A stretch of DNA of 19,238 nucleotides from CAYWTX01 sp964461295. Its GTDB lineage: Bacteria > Planctomycetota > Phycisphaerae > SM23-33. A program made the translations under genes and the position numbers. A model generated the notes under the pieces. The model searched no databases, was not told the DNA's origin, and was given only the letters and a program-made list of their open reading frames with translations. Numbering within the stretch: position 1 is the stretch's first letter; each line of letters opens with the position of its first letter. This document shows positions 1 through 6,777 of the stretch, piece after piece. The DNA is taken from assembly GCA_964461295.1 (NCBI GenBank), contig CAYWTX010000129.1, positions 1 to 19,238 on the forward strand, given 5' to 3'.

Positions 1-239
1 TTGGCCGCCGCGGCGCTCCGCGCATCGCCCTCGTCGTAGAGCTGCTCCGCCAGCGTCCGCACGGCCGAGGGCATGTCGGCCGGGATCGTCTCCTTGCCCA
101 GGCTCGGCGGATACGCCGGCGCCGCCGCCGGCAACAGCAGCAGCGCCCCCGCCACGCAGGCGCACGCCGACGGCGCAACCATGCGCACGCGCCGGCCGGC
201 GATCGGCCGGCCCTGCCTGTCTCGGCTCAGGATGCCCAT
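1..239 (-). CDS. N-terminal part of an exported protein, cut by the left edge
   Basis: Only about 79 codons are visible. The reading frame starts at an ATG at 239, ten nucleotides after the stop of the heparinase-like gene, with a GAGGCGG Shine-Dalgarno-like run just upstream. The N-terminus has an arginine-rich segment (GRRVRM near residues 15-20), then a hydrophobic stretch with ALLLLPAAAPA, which reads as a Sec signal peptide cleaved around residue 42. The mature start contains IPADMPSAVRTLAEQLYDEG and then runs out of the window. An internal ATG at 182 would give a shorter signal peptide. The helical, acidic mature start would suit a helical-repeat protein such as HEAT or TPR, but that is a guess. 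It is probably the next gene of the same operon. Confidence 0.72.
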   Translation of the reverse strand, partial: MGILSRDRQGRPIAGRRVRMVAPSACACVAGALLLLPAAAPAYPPSLGKETIPADMPSAVRTLAEQLYDEGDARSAAAA

Positions 240-249
240 GGGGCCGCCT

Positions 250-2607
250 CTACTTCCCCAGCACGATCCGCCGGCCGTCGAAGGCAACGGTCCGCCCGCC
301 TATGACGACTTTGGCGCCCAGGGCGGCGCCCTCGACCTTGACGGCCGGGGGCGAACCCCGCTGGATCGTGAACACGACGAAGTACTCCTTGGCGGCCGGT
401 ACCTGCCCGCCGGACAGCCGGGCGCCCGCCGGAGTCACGATGCAGCCGGCCAGGTTGGCGCCCGCCTCTTCGCCGGCAACGAACTGTCCCGGAGCGGCGC
501 TGACGAGCTTGGCCGCCAGGGGCACCCGCCACGCCCCGGCCAGACCCTCGCAGCGATCCACGATCGCGATGAGCACCGGGGCGCCGCATTCGCCCGACAG
601 ATCCACTGCCAGGTGGCGGATCATCCGCACCACCGGGCCCGGCGGCGCCGAGGGGCCTTTGGGCGGCGCCTTCGGCGCCACCGTGCCCGCCGGCTTGCTG
701 GCCGTGAGAAACTCTCGCACTTCCTCGGCCGTCGGCAGCTTGCGCGACAAAGCCGCCGTCGCCACGCCCCTCGCGCCGTCGCCACGCCCCGGCCCGCGGC
801 GGTACCGGTCCGGCTCGACCGTGAACGGCCGCGTCAGGTCCATCCCAACCAGTGCCTGCTTTCCGGACACCTGGCTGTACAGCACCTCCGCCCCGGCGGC
901 GTCGTTGAGGCGCGACGGCCCCACAAACCCGCGAACCCACGGCAGGCCGAACGCCTCGACATTCAGCACGCCCGTCGTCAGGTCGCCGCTCTTGAGCCGC
1001 ACCGGCGGCGCCGACTGGAGGTTCAGGTACATCTCGACCAGGGCGTCGTTGGCGTCCCGCCAGGTCCCGCGGAACAGGAAGTGCCCCTGCTCGGCGTCTT
1101 CCACCATCAGCCCCAGGGCCTCGCCGGGCGCTTTGGCCGGAGCGTCCAGCGGGTAGTTCGCCAGGGCGTACGCGGCCTGGTAGGGGTACGCGCAGCCGAA
1201 GTGCCGCTTGCCCGCCAGCCCCACGTCGCGGTCGAAACACCAACGCAAGGCCGGCAAGAACTCCCGCGGCGCCGACCCCAGCCCCATGGGCCACAGGCCC
1301 GACGCCTGGACCGAGATGCTCGCCAGGCCGAAGTCGAGGCCGGCTTCGCCCTCCATCCGGGCGGCGACGATGCCGCCCGCCAGCAGGTACCGGTTCACGC
1401 CCGACAGGTCGCGCCCGCCGGCCAACCGCGATGCCTGCATGTATTGCAGCACGCCCCCGGCCAGCGCAAAGTCCCTGTAGAACCCGCCCTCCAGCCCGCC
1501 GCCGCTCTGGCTGATGCCCGTCCGCAGGTAGGTCGTCACGTGCCGTTCGGCCGACCGCAGCAGCGGCCCGACGTCGCCGACGGACCGGCCCGACGTGCCC
1601 CCGTCGCCCGCTATCGCCAGCGCCGCCAGCCCGGCGCACGACATCCGGATCGCGTTGCGGTGCCCCCACGGCGCCGCGTCGAACGCCTCGGCGCTCATTC
1701 GAAAGCCTTCATACACGCCGCCGGCCAACTCCTCGGCCGCCACCGAAAGGTACTCCGCCACCAACCGCCGGAACTCCGCGTCCCAGGCGTCGAAGCACAG
1801 GTCGTACGTCAGGGCGATTCCCAGCAGCCGCGTGGCGTGGTGGATGTCCTTGCGGTCGCCCGGCAGCGGCCTGGTGATCACCTCATTCATCAGGACCTCG
1901 CGGGCCTTCCGCGGGGCGTCCTTGTCCCCCGTCAACTGCCAGATCGCCCCCCAGTTGGCCGCCATCCACGAAAAGTGCCGGTCGGTGACCTGCGCCGGCT
2001 GGCGAAGCGGCGCTCGCGTCTTCAGCATCGCCAGGATCGCCCGCCCTTCGGGCGTCTCCATCCGCCGCCGCAGTTCCGGCAGGTCGTCCTTGCGGAAGAT
2101 CAGCCGCGGATGCTCGTCCCCCGCCGGTGCCTTCCACCCGGGCACGGCTCGCACCGGCGCCGCCGTCACCCGCCCCGCCGCCGGGCCCCCCACCGGGCTG
2201 TCGATGAACGTCCCGGTATACGTGCCGCTGAACTCGCCGTCCTTTCGCGTCAGGCTGATCTCATACGCCGCCGGCCCGCCCGGCGCGATCGCATCGGGCT
2301 GGATCTTCAGCCGCACCGACAGCCGGAGCTTGCCCTCGGCCTCCGACGCCGTAACCATCCCGGCGTGCTGGTTGTGATTGTACGCGTAGGCCGCCGCCCA
2401 AACGTCCGGCTCGAACCGCCCGCCGCGCAGCGCCAGGTCCACAACGACCGGCGAGTTGGCCCCGGCCGCCCCTGGCAGGATCAGCCCGACGGCCTGTTCA
2501 TCACCCGCCGCCGACGCCGCGGCGCAGGCCGCGGCTGCCACCACCACCACCGTCGCCGCCGCGACCATCCCGCGTATCTCGTCAATCCTGCCCATGCTTC
2601 GTTCCAT
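250..2607 (-). CDS. Secreted heparinase II/III-like protein (second copy)
   Basis: Predicted exported protein of 785 residues. After a hydrophobic signal segment (about residues 14-35, Val/Ala-rich), an N-terminal beta-rich domain runs to about residue 155. The motif HPRLIFRKDDLPELRRRM follows at about 166-183; it is the typical entry to the alpha/alpha-toroid of heparinase II/III-like and alginate-lyase-like proteins. The toroid continues to about residue 500, including a PWGHRNAIRMSCAGLAALAI segment (about 313-332) in the place where relatives carry an Asn-Trp-rich motif. The C-terminal 250 residues are beta-rich and end in a repeated-strand sandwich. The family cleaves acidic polysaccharides by beta-elimination, but I cannot assign catalytic residues, so activity is unproven. 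The open frame extends to a TTG at 2655 inside a heptamer repeat; I chose the ATG at 2607 because the extension would only translate the repeat. The ATG at 2595 is also possible. It follows another heparinase-like gene. Confidence 0.8.
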   Translation of the reverse strand: MERSMGRIDEIRGMVAAATVVVVAAAACAAASAAGDEQAVGLILPGAAGANSPVVVDLALRGGRFEPDVWAAAYAYNHNQHAGMVTASEAEGKLRLSVRLKIQPDAIAPGGPAAYEISLTRKDGEFSGTYTGTFIDSPVGGPAAGRVTAAPVRAVPGWKAPAGDEHPRLIFRKDDLPELRRRMETPEGRAILAMLKTRAPLRQPAQVTDRHFSWMAANWGAIWQLTGDKDAPRKAREVLMNEVITRPLPGDRKDIHHATRLLGIALTYDLCFDAWDAEFRRLVAEYLSVAAEELAGGVYEGFRMSAEAFDAAPWGHRNAIRMSCAGLAALAIAGDGGTSGRSVGDVGPLLRSAERHVTTYLRTGISQSGGGLEGGFYRDFALAGGVLQYMQASRLAGGRDLSGVNRYLLAGGIVAARMEGEAGLDFGLASISVQASGLWPMGLGSAPREFLPALRWCFDRDVGLAGKRHFGCAYPYQAAYALANYPLDAPAKAPGEALGLMVEDAEQGHFLFRGTWRDANDALVEMYLNLQSAPPVRLKSGDLTTGVLNVEAFGLPWVRGFVGPSRLNDAAGAEVLYSQVSGKQALVGMDLTRPFTVEPDRYRRGPGRGDGARGVATAALSRKLPTAEEVREFLTASKPAGTVAPKAPPKGPSAPPGPVVRMIRHLAVDLSGECGAPVLIAIVDRCEGLAGAWRVPLAAKLVSAAPGQFVAGEEAGANLAGCIVTPAGARLSGGQVPAAKEYFVVFTIQRGSPPAVKVEGAALGAKVVIGGRTVAFDGRRIVLGK
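754..790. repeat. Imperfect direct repeat with 20-bp period inside the second heparinase-like gene
   Basis: The 17-base string CGCCGTCGCCACGCCCC occurs at 754-770 and again at 774-790, separated by TCG. The 20-bp period is not a multiple of three, so the gene reads the two copies in different frames, giving the Gly/Arg-rich stretch RGPGRGDGARGVAT. The frame stays open and protein-like on both sides. This may be a local slippage product or chance in GC-rich DNA. Confidence 0.6.
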
Positions 2608-2615
2608 CCACGCCC

Positions 2616-2664
2616 CGCAATCCGCAATCCGAAATCGGCAATTGGCAATCGGCAATTGGCAATG
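2616..2664 (-). repeat. Heptanucleotide tandem repeat array (seven units) in the spacer between the heparinase-like genes
   Basis: Read on the minus strand, seven consecutive 7-nt units follow one another without interruption: CATTGCC, AATTGCC, GATTGCC, AATTGCC, GATTTCG, GATTGCG and GATTGCG. The consensus is roughly RATTGCS. The array starts one or two bases after the TGA stop of the upstream gene (2666-2668) and ends nine bases before the ATG of the downstream gene. It is AT-richer than its surroundings, which makes it stand out sharply. Heptamer tandem arrays are known as dispersed short repeats in some bacteria, for example the STRR sequences of cyanobacteria. Any relation to those is an analogy only. 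Confidence 0.9.
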
Positions 2665-2665
2665 C

Positions 2666-5503
2666 TCAGGGCGCCAACGTCATCCACCCGTCGCGCACGT
2701 CGGCCTTCGTTTCCTTGCCGTTGACGACCAGCTTCGTCGCGCTGCCCGCCTTGACCTTCATCGCCGTCAGGTCGCCGGCGGCCGTCACCTGACCGGCCCC
2801 GACGCGAACGTACGCGAACGACCGGAACGTGAACTGTTCGGCCCCGTCGCTCAGCGTGACCGGCTCGTTCGCCCGCGCGCCCATCCGCACCATCACCCGG
2901 TCGTCCACGCTCGACGGCGCCGCCCCGCGCACCGCCACCGCCACCGCGTCGTCGGTCTGCTGTATCCGGCGGAACTGGCCGATCTTCCACGCCATCTTCT
3001 CGAACGGCTCGTGCAACGCGACGAACATGGTCCTCGCCGCCCGCCGCTCGGCCACGATGGCCACCCCGCCCGTCTCCGGCGGACCGCCGGCCGCCTGCCC
3101 GACCGGGCGGAAGTCCTTGGCGCTGGGCTTGCTCGCCGCCGCCGCCGCCCCGCCCCCGTCGTCCTCCGGCGGGATCGCGATCTCCGTCCGCTCGTGGTCG
3201 GCCTTGTCGTACCGCGTGTCCCGCCCCTTCAGCCGCTTGGGAAACCGGATCTCCTCAAGCTGGGCCGACTCCTGCTCCGTGAGCCGGCGCGGCAGCACCT
3301 CGCGGGCGTGAAACGCCCTCGTGCCCGCCTCCCCCAGCATCGTCAGGCGGACGCCCACCTTGCGAGCGTACCACTCCGGCCCCATCACCGTCTGGTTGGC
3401 GTCCTCCGCCGTCGTCGTCTGCACCGCGATGAGCGACCAGTTCGCGCCCTTCGCGTCGAGCATGTGCTGCTCGCCATACGGATATGTCATCCGGTACGTG
3501 AATCGCTGGTCGAACGACCCCACGTGCTGATCCTGGGTCGTCGCCAACGTCGCGTCCAGGGCCGTCGTGGGCTGCCAGTCGCCGGTCCGCTCCGGCGCCG
3601 CCGAACCCAGGGCGTGGACCATCCAGTCATACGTGTGCTCCGTGTCGCCCGATACGGCGAACACGTCCAGCAGGTACTCTCCGGTCAGGGCGACCGCCCG
3701 CTCCATCTCCACGCCCGGAGCGATCGGCAGGGCGCTGGCGGGAGGAGGCGGGATCACCGGCCGGGTCGGCTGCGTCGTCGTCGGCGGGGGCGGCGGAGGC
3801 GGCGCCGGAGGCAGCGGCGGCGGCGCCGCCGACCGCACGGCCACGAACTTCACCCCAGGCCCCAACCGCTGGCGGACCGTCCCCATGCCCACGCCGAGCC
3901 GCTTGCCGTTGTCCACCACCACGGTGTTGTGCGCCGCGCCGCTCTCGCCCAGCGGAGGCACGCCCCGCGGCGGATGGACGTAGTAGTAGATCGGCCGGTT
4001 GAATGCCTGAAGGCTGTGCAGCGACAGGGCCGACCCGGGCATCTCCTCGCCCATGCCGTCCGTCAGACGCAGCGCAACAAACGGCGCCTGCGATTCCCAA
4101 TACGCCGGCCCTTCCTCCACCCGCAGCAGCGCCATGCCCAACTGCCCGAGCACCGTTGACTTGGCGGCCGGCCCCTTCGTATCGGCCACGCGAATGGGGT
4201 CCAGGCCCCACAGCAACGACGGGAAATACATGCCGTCTTCCGGCGGACGCATCCGGCACAGGAAGTAGTCGAACCCCGCTTCCGGCCAGCGCTGGTGCGC
4301 CAGTTCGAGCACCAGCGGAAGCTGCATCCCCAGGCTCACCGGGTCTGTGCCGCGGTTGTACTCGATCTGCGGCATGCCGACCAGGTCCCGCGGCTTCTTG
4401 TCGTAACTGTAGAACAGCTCGTTGCGGAAGGGCAGCAGTTCCGGCCAGTCGCCCGTGGCGCCCCGGAGGCGCCCGACGATCAGCGGCGTCCGGAACACGT
4501 CCCGCGGATGCTCGCACTTGGGCAACGCGATCCTCGCCCCGCCCGCCCCGGCGCTCTCCGAACCCAGTGTCGGCGAGGCCAGCGCGGCAGGCATCTCGAA
4601 GAACTTGGCCCGGCGAAGCCGCTCGCCCAGCGTCATGGCGCTGCGCCCGTAGAACGGCACGCCGCCGGGAATGTCGATCCGCGGATCGCCCACGATGAAG
4701 TACCCCTCCAGCAGACGGCGCATCGTCCCGCCGCCGGCGCCCACGTACCCGAAGCCAAGCTCATCCAACCCCAGACGCTCCACGCCCCGGCACCACAGCC
4801 ACATCGCCCCCAGCGCATTGGGGCTTGGATTGCATCCCCGCTGCGAAAAGTAGCCGTCCACCATGCCGTCGAAGTAGCCCTTCGGCCCGCTGGGGGCCGC
4901 GAAGGCCGCCCGCACCAGCCGCTTGTCGCCCGTCGCCACCGCCGTCAGCGAGTTGAACAGCCCGTAAGCGCCCTCCCAACCGCCCTGGTGGCTCCAGTCC
5001 GTCTTCAACTGCTCGCTGGACCAGGCGTTGAGCTTCGAGTCGCAGACGCGGACCTCCTCGGCGCTCAAAGCCCCGCGAAACAGGTCATACCGAAAGCCGA
5101 GGTCGTAGTTGCAGATCCGGAACGACGCCGAAATCTCCACGCTCCGCCCCGCCGCGTATTTCGGCGACGCCATCACCTCCGCGAAGTGCAGCATCACCTG
5201 CTTCTCGAACTTCTCCGCCTCCTTGTCGCCGGTCACCAGGTAGAGAAAGTAATTCTCCAGAATCGCCCGGCCGTTGGGGTCGGGGGCCTCCTTGAGCAAC
5301 CGCTCCAGCTTCTGCCTCGCCCACGGCTCGGACTTGATCTTCACGCCGATCCGCTGGACGTCCTCGGCCGTCCAGATCATGAACGGCCTCTTGACCTCCG
5401 GCCCGGCCGCCGGCGCACGCCCGGCCAGCAGGCCGGCCAGTGCCGCCAGGGCCAGCAAGGCCCGGCCCATTCCCGTCTTCACCTTGTTCCTCATCCCGTG
5501 CAT
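2666..5503 (-). CDS. Secreted heparinase II/III-like protein (first copy)
   Basis: Predicted exported protein of 945 residues. The signal peptide occupies about residues 1-33 (RALLALAALAGLLAGRAPAAG). A helical toroid domain follows to about residue 470 and includes TDWSHQGGWEGAYGLFNSL (about 168-186), resembling the Asn-Trp/Gln-Gly region of heparinase-like proteins. A beta-sandwich domain starts near 475. It carries AHNTVVVDNGKR (about 524-535) and ERAVALTGEYLLDVFAVSGD followed by EHTYDWMVHALG (about 601-633), which are strong hallmarks of the heparinase II/III C-terminal domain. A proline-rich linker (about 561-588) is inserted within this sandwich. The protein is longer than typical lyases of about 600-750 residues. 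The ATG at 5503 has GGAG ten nucleotides upstream and lies 4 nt after the preceding stop; the ATG at 5494 is an alternative. The likely role is binding or eliminative cleavage of an acidic polysaccharide in the periplasm. Catalytic residues were not verified. Confidence 0.85.
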   Translation of the reverse strand: MHGMRNKVKTGMGRALLALAALAGLLAGRAPAAGPEVKRPFMIWTAEDVQRIGVKIKSEPWARQKLERLLKEAPDPNGRAILENYFLYLVTGDKEAEKFEKQVMLHFAEVMASPKYAAGRSVEISASFRICNYDLGFRYDLFRGALSAEEVRVCDSKLNAWSSEQLKTDWSHQGGWEGAYGLFNSLTAVATGDKRLVRAAFAAPSGPKGYFDGMVDGYFSQRGCNPSPNALGAMWLWCRGVERLGLDELGFGYVGAGGGTMRRLLEGYFIVGDPRIDIPGGVPFYGRSAMTLGERLRRAKFFEMPAALASPTLGSESAGAGGARIALPKCEHPRDVFRTPLIVGRLRGATGDWPELLPFRNELFYSYDKKPRDLVGMPQIEYNRGTDPVSLGMQLPLVLELAHQRWPEAGFDYFLCRMRPPEDGMYFPSLLWGLDPIRVADTKGPAAKSTVLGQLGMALLRVEEGPAYWESQAPFVALRLTDGMGEEMPGSALSLHSLQAFNRPIYYYVHPPRGVPPLGESGAAHNTVVVDNGKRLGVGMGTVRQRLGPGVKFVAVRSAAPPPLPPAPPPPPPPTTTQPTRPVIPPPPASALPIAPGVEMERAVALTGEYLLDVFAVSGDTEHTYDWMVHALGSAAPERTGDWQPTTALDATLATTQDQHVGSFDQRFTYRMTYPYGEQHMLDAKGANWSLIAVQTTTAEDANQTVMGPEWYARKVGVRLTMLGEAGTRAFHAREVLPRRLTEQESAQLEEIRFPKRLKGRDTRYDKADHERTEIAIPPEDDGGGAAAAASKPSAKDFRPVGQAAGGPPETGGVAIVAERRAARTMFVALHEPFEKMAWKIGQFRRIQQTDDAVAVAVRGAAPSSVDDRVMVRMGARANEPVTLSDGAEQFTFRSFAYVRVGAGQVTAAGDLTAMKVKAGSATKLVVNGKETKADVRDGWMTLAP
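3740..3823 (-). other. Proline-rich low-complexity coding segment
   Basis: This part of the first heparinase-like gene encodes about 28 residues dominated by proline, with a Thr-Thr-Thr-Gln-Pro patch in the middle. It falls between the VKFVAVRSAA strand and the VEMERAVALTGEY strand of the C-terminal beta-sandwich, so it looks like an extended surface loop rather than an interdomain linker. The plus strand shows the matching GGCGG-rich run. Confidence 0.75.
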
Positions 5504-5507
5504 CCTG

Positions 5508-6776
5508 CTACTTCTCCGTCTTCGACGCCGCCCGCGACATGTTCCGGAAGTACGCCTCCAGCATCGGACGGTACTCCTCCGGGCAGGTCTGGAAGAACTT
5601 CTGGATCACTTCCTGCTTCTCGCGCGGCCGCAGTTTGCCCCAGTCGTCGCTGCCGGCCATCAGCACGTCGGTCTCGAAGTTGTATTTCGTCGGGGCGGTC
5701 CCTTCCTGGAGCCCGCCACGCTGGAACTGCTCGATGGCGGTCATCTCCCAGTTGATCTGGAGGTTGCCGCGTCCGTCGGCTTCCTCGTCGTTGATGATGC
5801 CGCGCATGAGCTTCAGCATGGCGACCTGCTCGTCCTGGACGGCCGGCCCGGACTTCTCGCGGTCCATCTGGCGGCGGACGTCGCCGGTCCCGGCCACGAT
5901 CTGGCGGAAACCGTTCTCGCTCGCCATCCGCCGAATCCGCACGTGCAGGCGCAGGACCTCCGTGTCGCAGAGCGTGTCGGCGTACTTGAGGGCCAACTTC
6001 TGGTACAGCGGGATCGCGAAGTGCGTGCGCTCGGTTCTCTCGTACATGTCGCCCACCCGCATCCGCGCCGTCGCGCTGAACGTCAGGCTCAGCGGCAGCT
6101 TGCCCTTGCAGACGATCAGGTAGCGGACCATCGCGTCGTGCATCGCCCCGTCCAGGGAGTAGCACTCGCCCTCGAAGAACGTCACCGTGCAGTAGATGTA
6201 CGGCGGCAGCGTGTCGTACTGGTACAGGAAGAAGGCGTGCAGCACGTTCTCCTTGGTCAGCGGGTTGTGGGCGGTCTCCGCCGCCTTGGCGTACTCGCCC
6301 GCCTCGAACTCCCGGCAGGCCTTCGCGAACACCGGCACGCGCTTCGCCAGCGCCGCTCGGAACCGCCGCTGGTTGTCCGGCACCGTGTTGTTGGCGTCCT
6401 TCTCCATCTCCGCGATGATCTTCTCCACCTCGGAAGCCGGCATGTCCGGCACGTGCTCGATGGCGTTGCTCTCGCTGATCATGGTCTTCTGCCCGCGCGC
6501 CCATACGCGAGTGGTCGCCCCCCGCATGTTGTCCGGAATCCACTCCTTCAGGCGCCGCAGTTCCTCCGCGAAGAACCGCCGCTCCTCCTTCAGCACCTCG
6601 GCCCCCAGCGGCGTGACCATCGCGCCGTCCGGCCAGGCAATCGGCTGGATCCGCGTGCGGACCTCCGTCGCCTCCGCCGGCTTCGTGGCGGCCTGTCCCA
6701 ACGCCGCCACGGCTCCGGCGCACATCGGGATCGCCAGCGCCAAGCCGATCCCAAACACGCGGGGCAGTCGATTCAT
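5508..6776 (-). CDS. Secreted helical protein of unknown function (422 residues)
   Basis: I do not recognise this family. The ATG at 6776 follows the previous stop by one nucleotide and has a strong AAAGGGGGGAA ribosome-binding site; the open frame extends upstream into the neighbouring gene but without a comparable start. Residues 1-30 form a signal peptide (LALAIPMCAGAVAALGQA). The mature protein is mostly helical. Segments around 153-170 (ACREFEAGEYAKAAETA) and 237-268 (RMRVGDMYERTERTHFAIPLYQKLALKYADT) resemble single TPR-like helix pairs. Six cysteines remain after signal cleavage (about positions 154, 196, 205, 223, 270 and 398), enough for disulfides in the periplasm. It sits between a coiled-coil secreted protein and two heparinase-like proteins, so it may be an adaptor or structural partner; that is inference from position only. 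Confidence 0.82.
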   Translation of the reverse strand: MNRLPRVFGIGLALAIPMCAGAVAALGQAATKPAEATEVRTRIQPIAWPDGAMVTPLGAEVLKEERRFFAEELRRLKEWIPDNMRGATTRVWARGQKTMISESNAIEHVPDMPASEVEKIIAEMEKDANNTVPDNQRRFRAALAKRVPVFAKACREFEAGEYAKAAETAHNPLTKENVLHAFFLYQYDTLPPYIYCTVTFFEGECYSLDGAMHDAMVRYLIVCKGKLPLSLTFSATARMRVGDMYERTERTHFAIPLYQKLALKYADTLCDTEVLRLHVRIRRMASENGFRQIVAGTGDVRRQMDREKSGPAVQDEQVAMLKLMRGIINDEEADGRGNLQINWEMTAIEQFQRGGLQEGTAPTKYNFETDVLMAGSDDWGKLRPREKQEVIQKFFQTCPEEYRPMLEAYFRNMSRAASKTEK

Positions 6777-6777
6777 G

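Noticed and set aside
190..212. GC-rich palindromic sequence with repeated CCGGCCG elements near the left edge, considered as a terminator
   Set aside because: It lies inside the signal-peptide coding region of the last partial gene, has no T-run, and such palindromes are common in GC-rich DNA.
2616..2664. The heptamer array considered as a CRISPR array or attachment site
   Set aside because: Units are 7 nt with no spacers, and no integrase, cas gene or tRNA is nearby.
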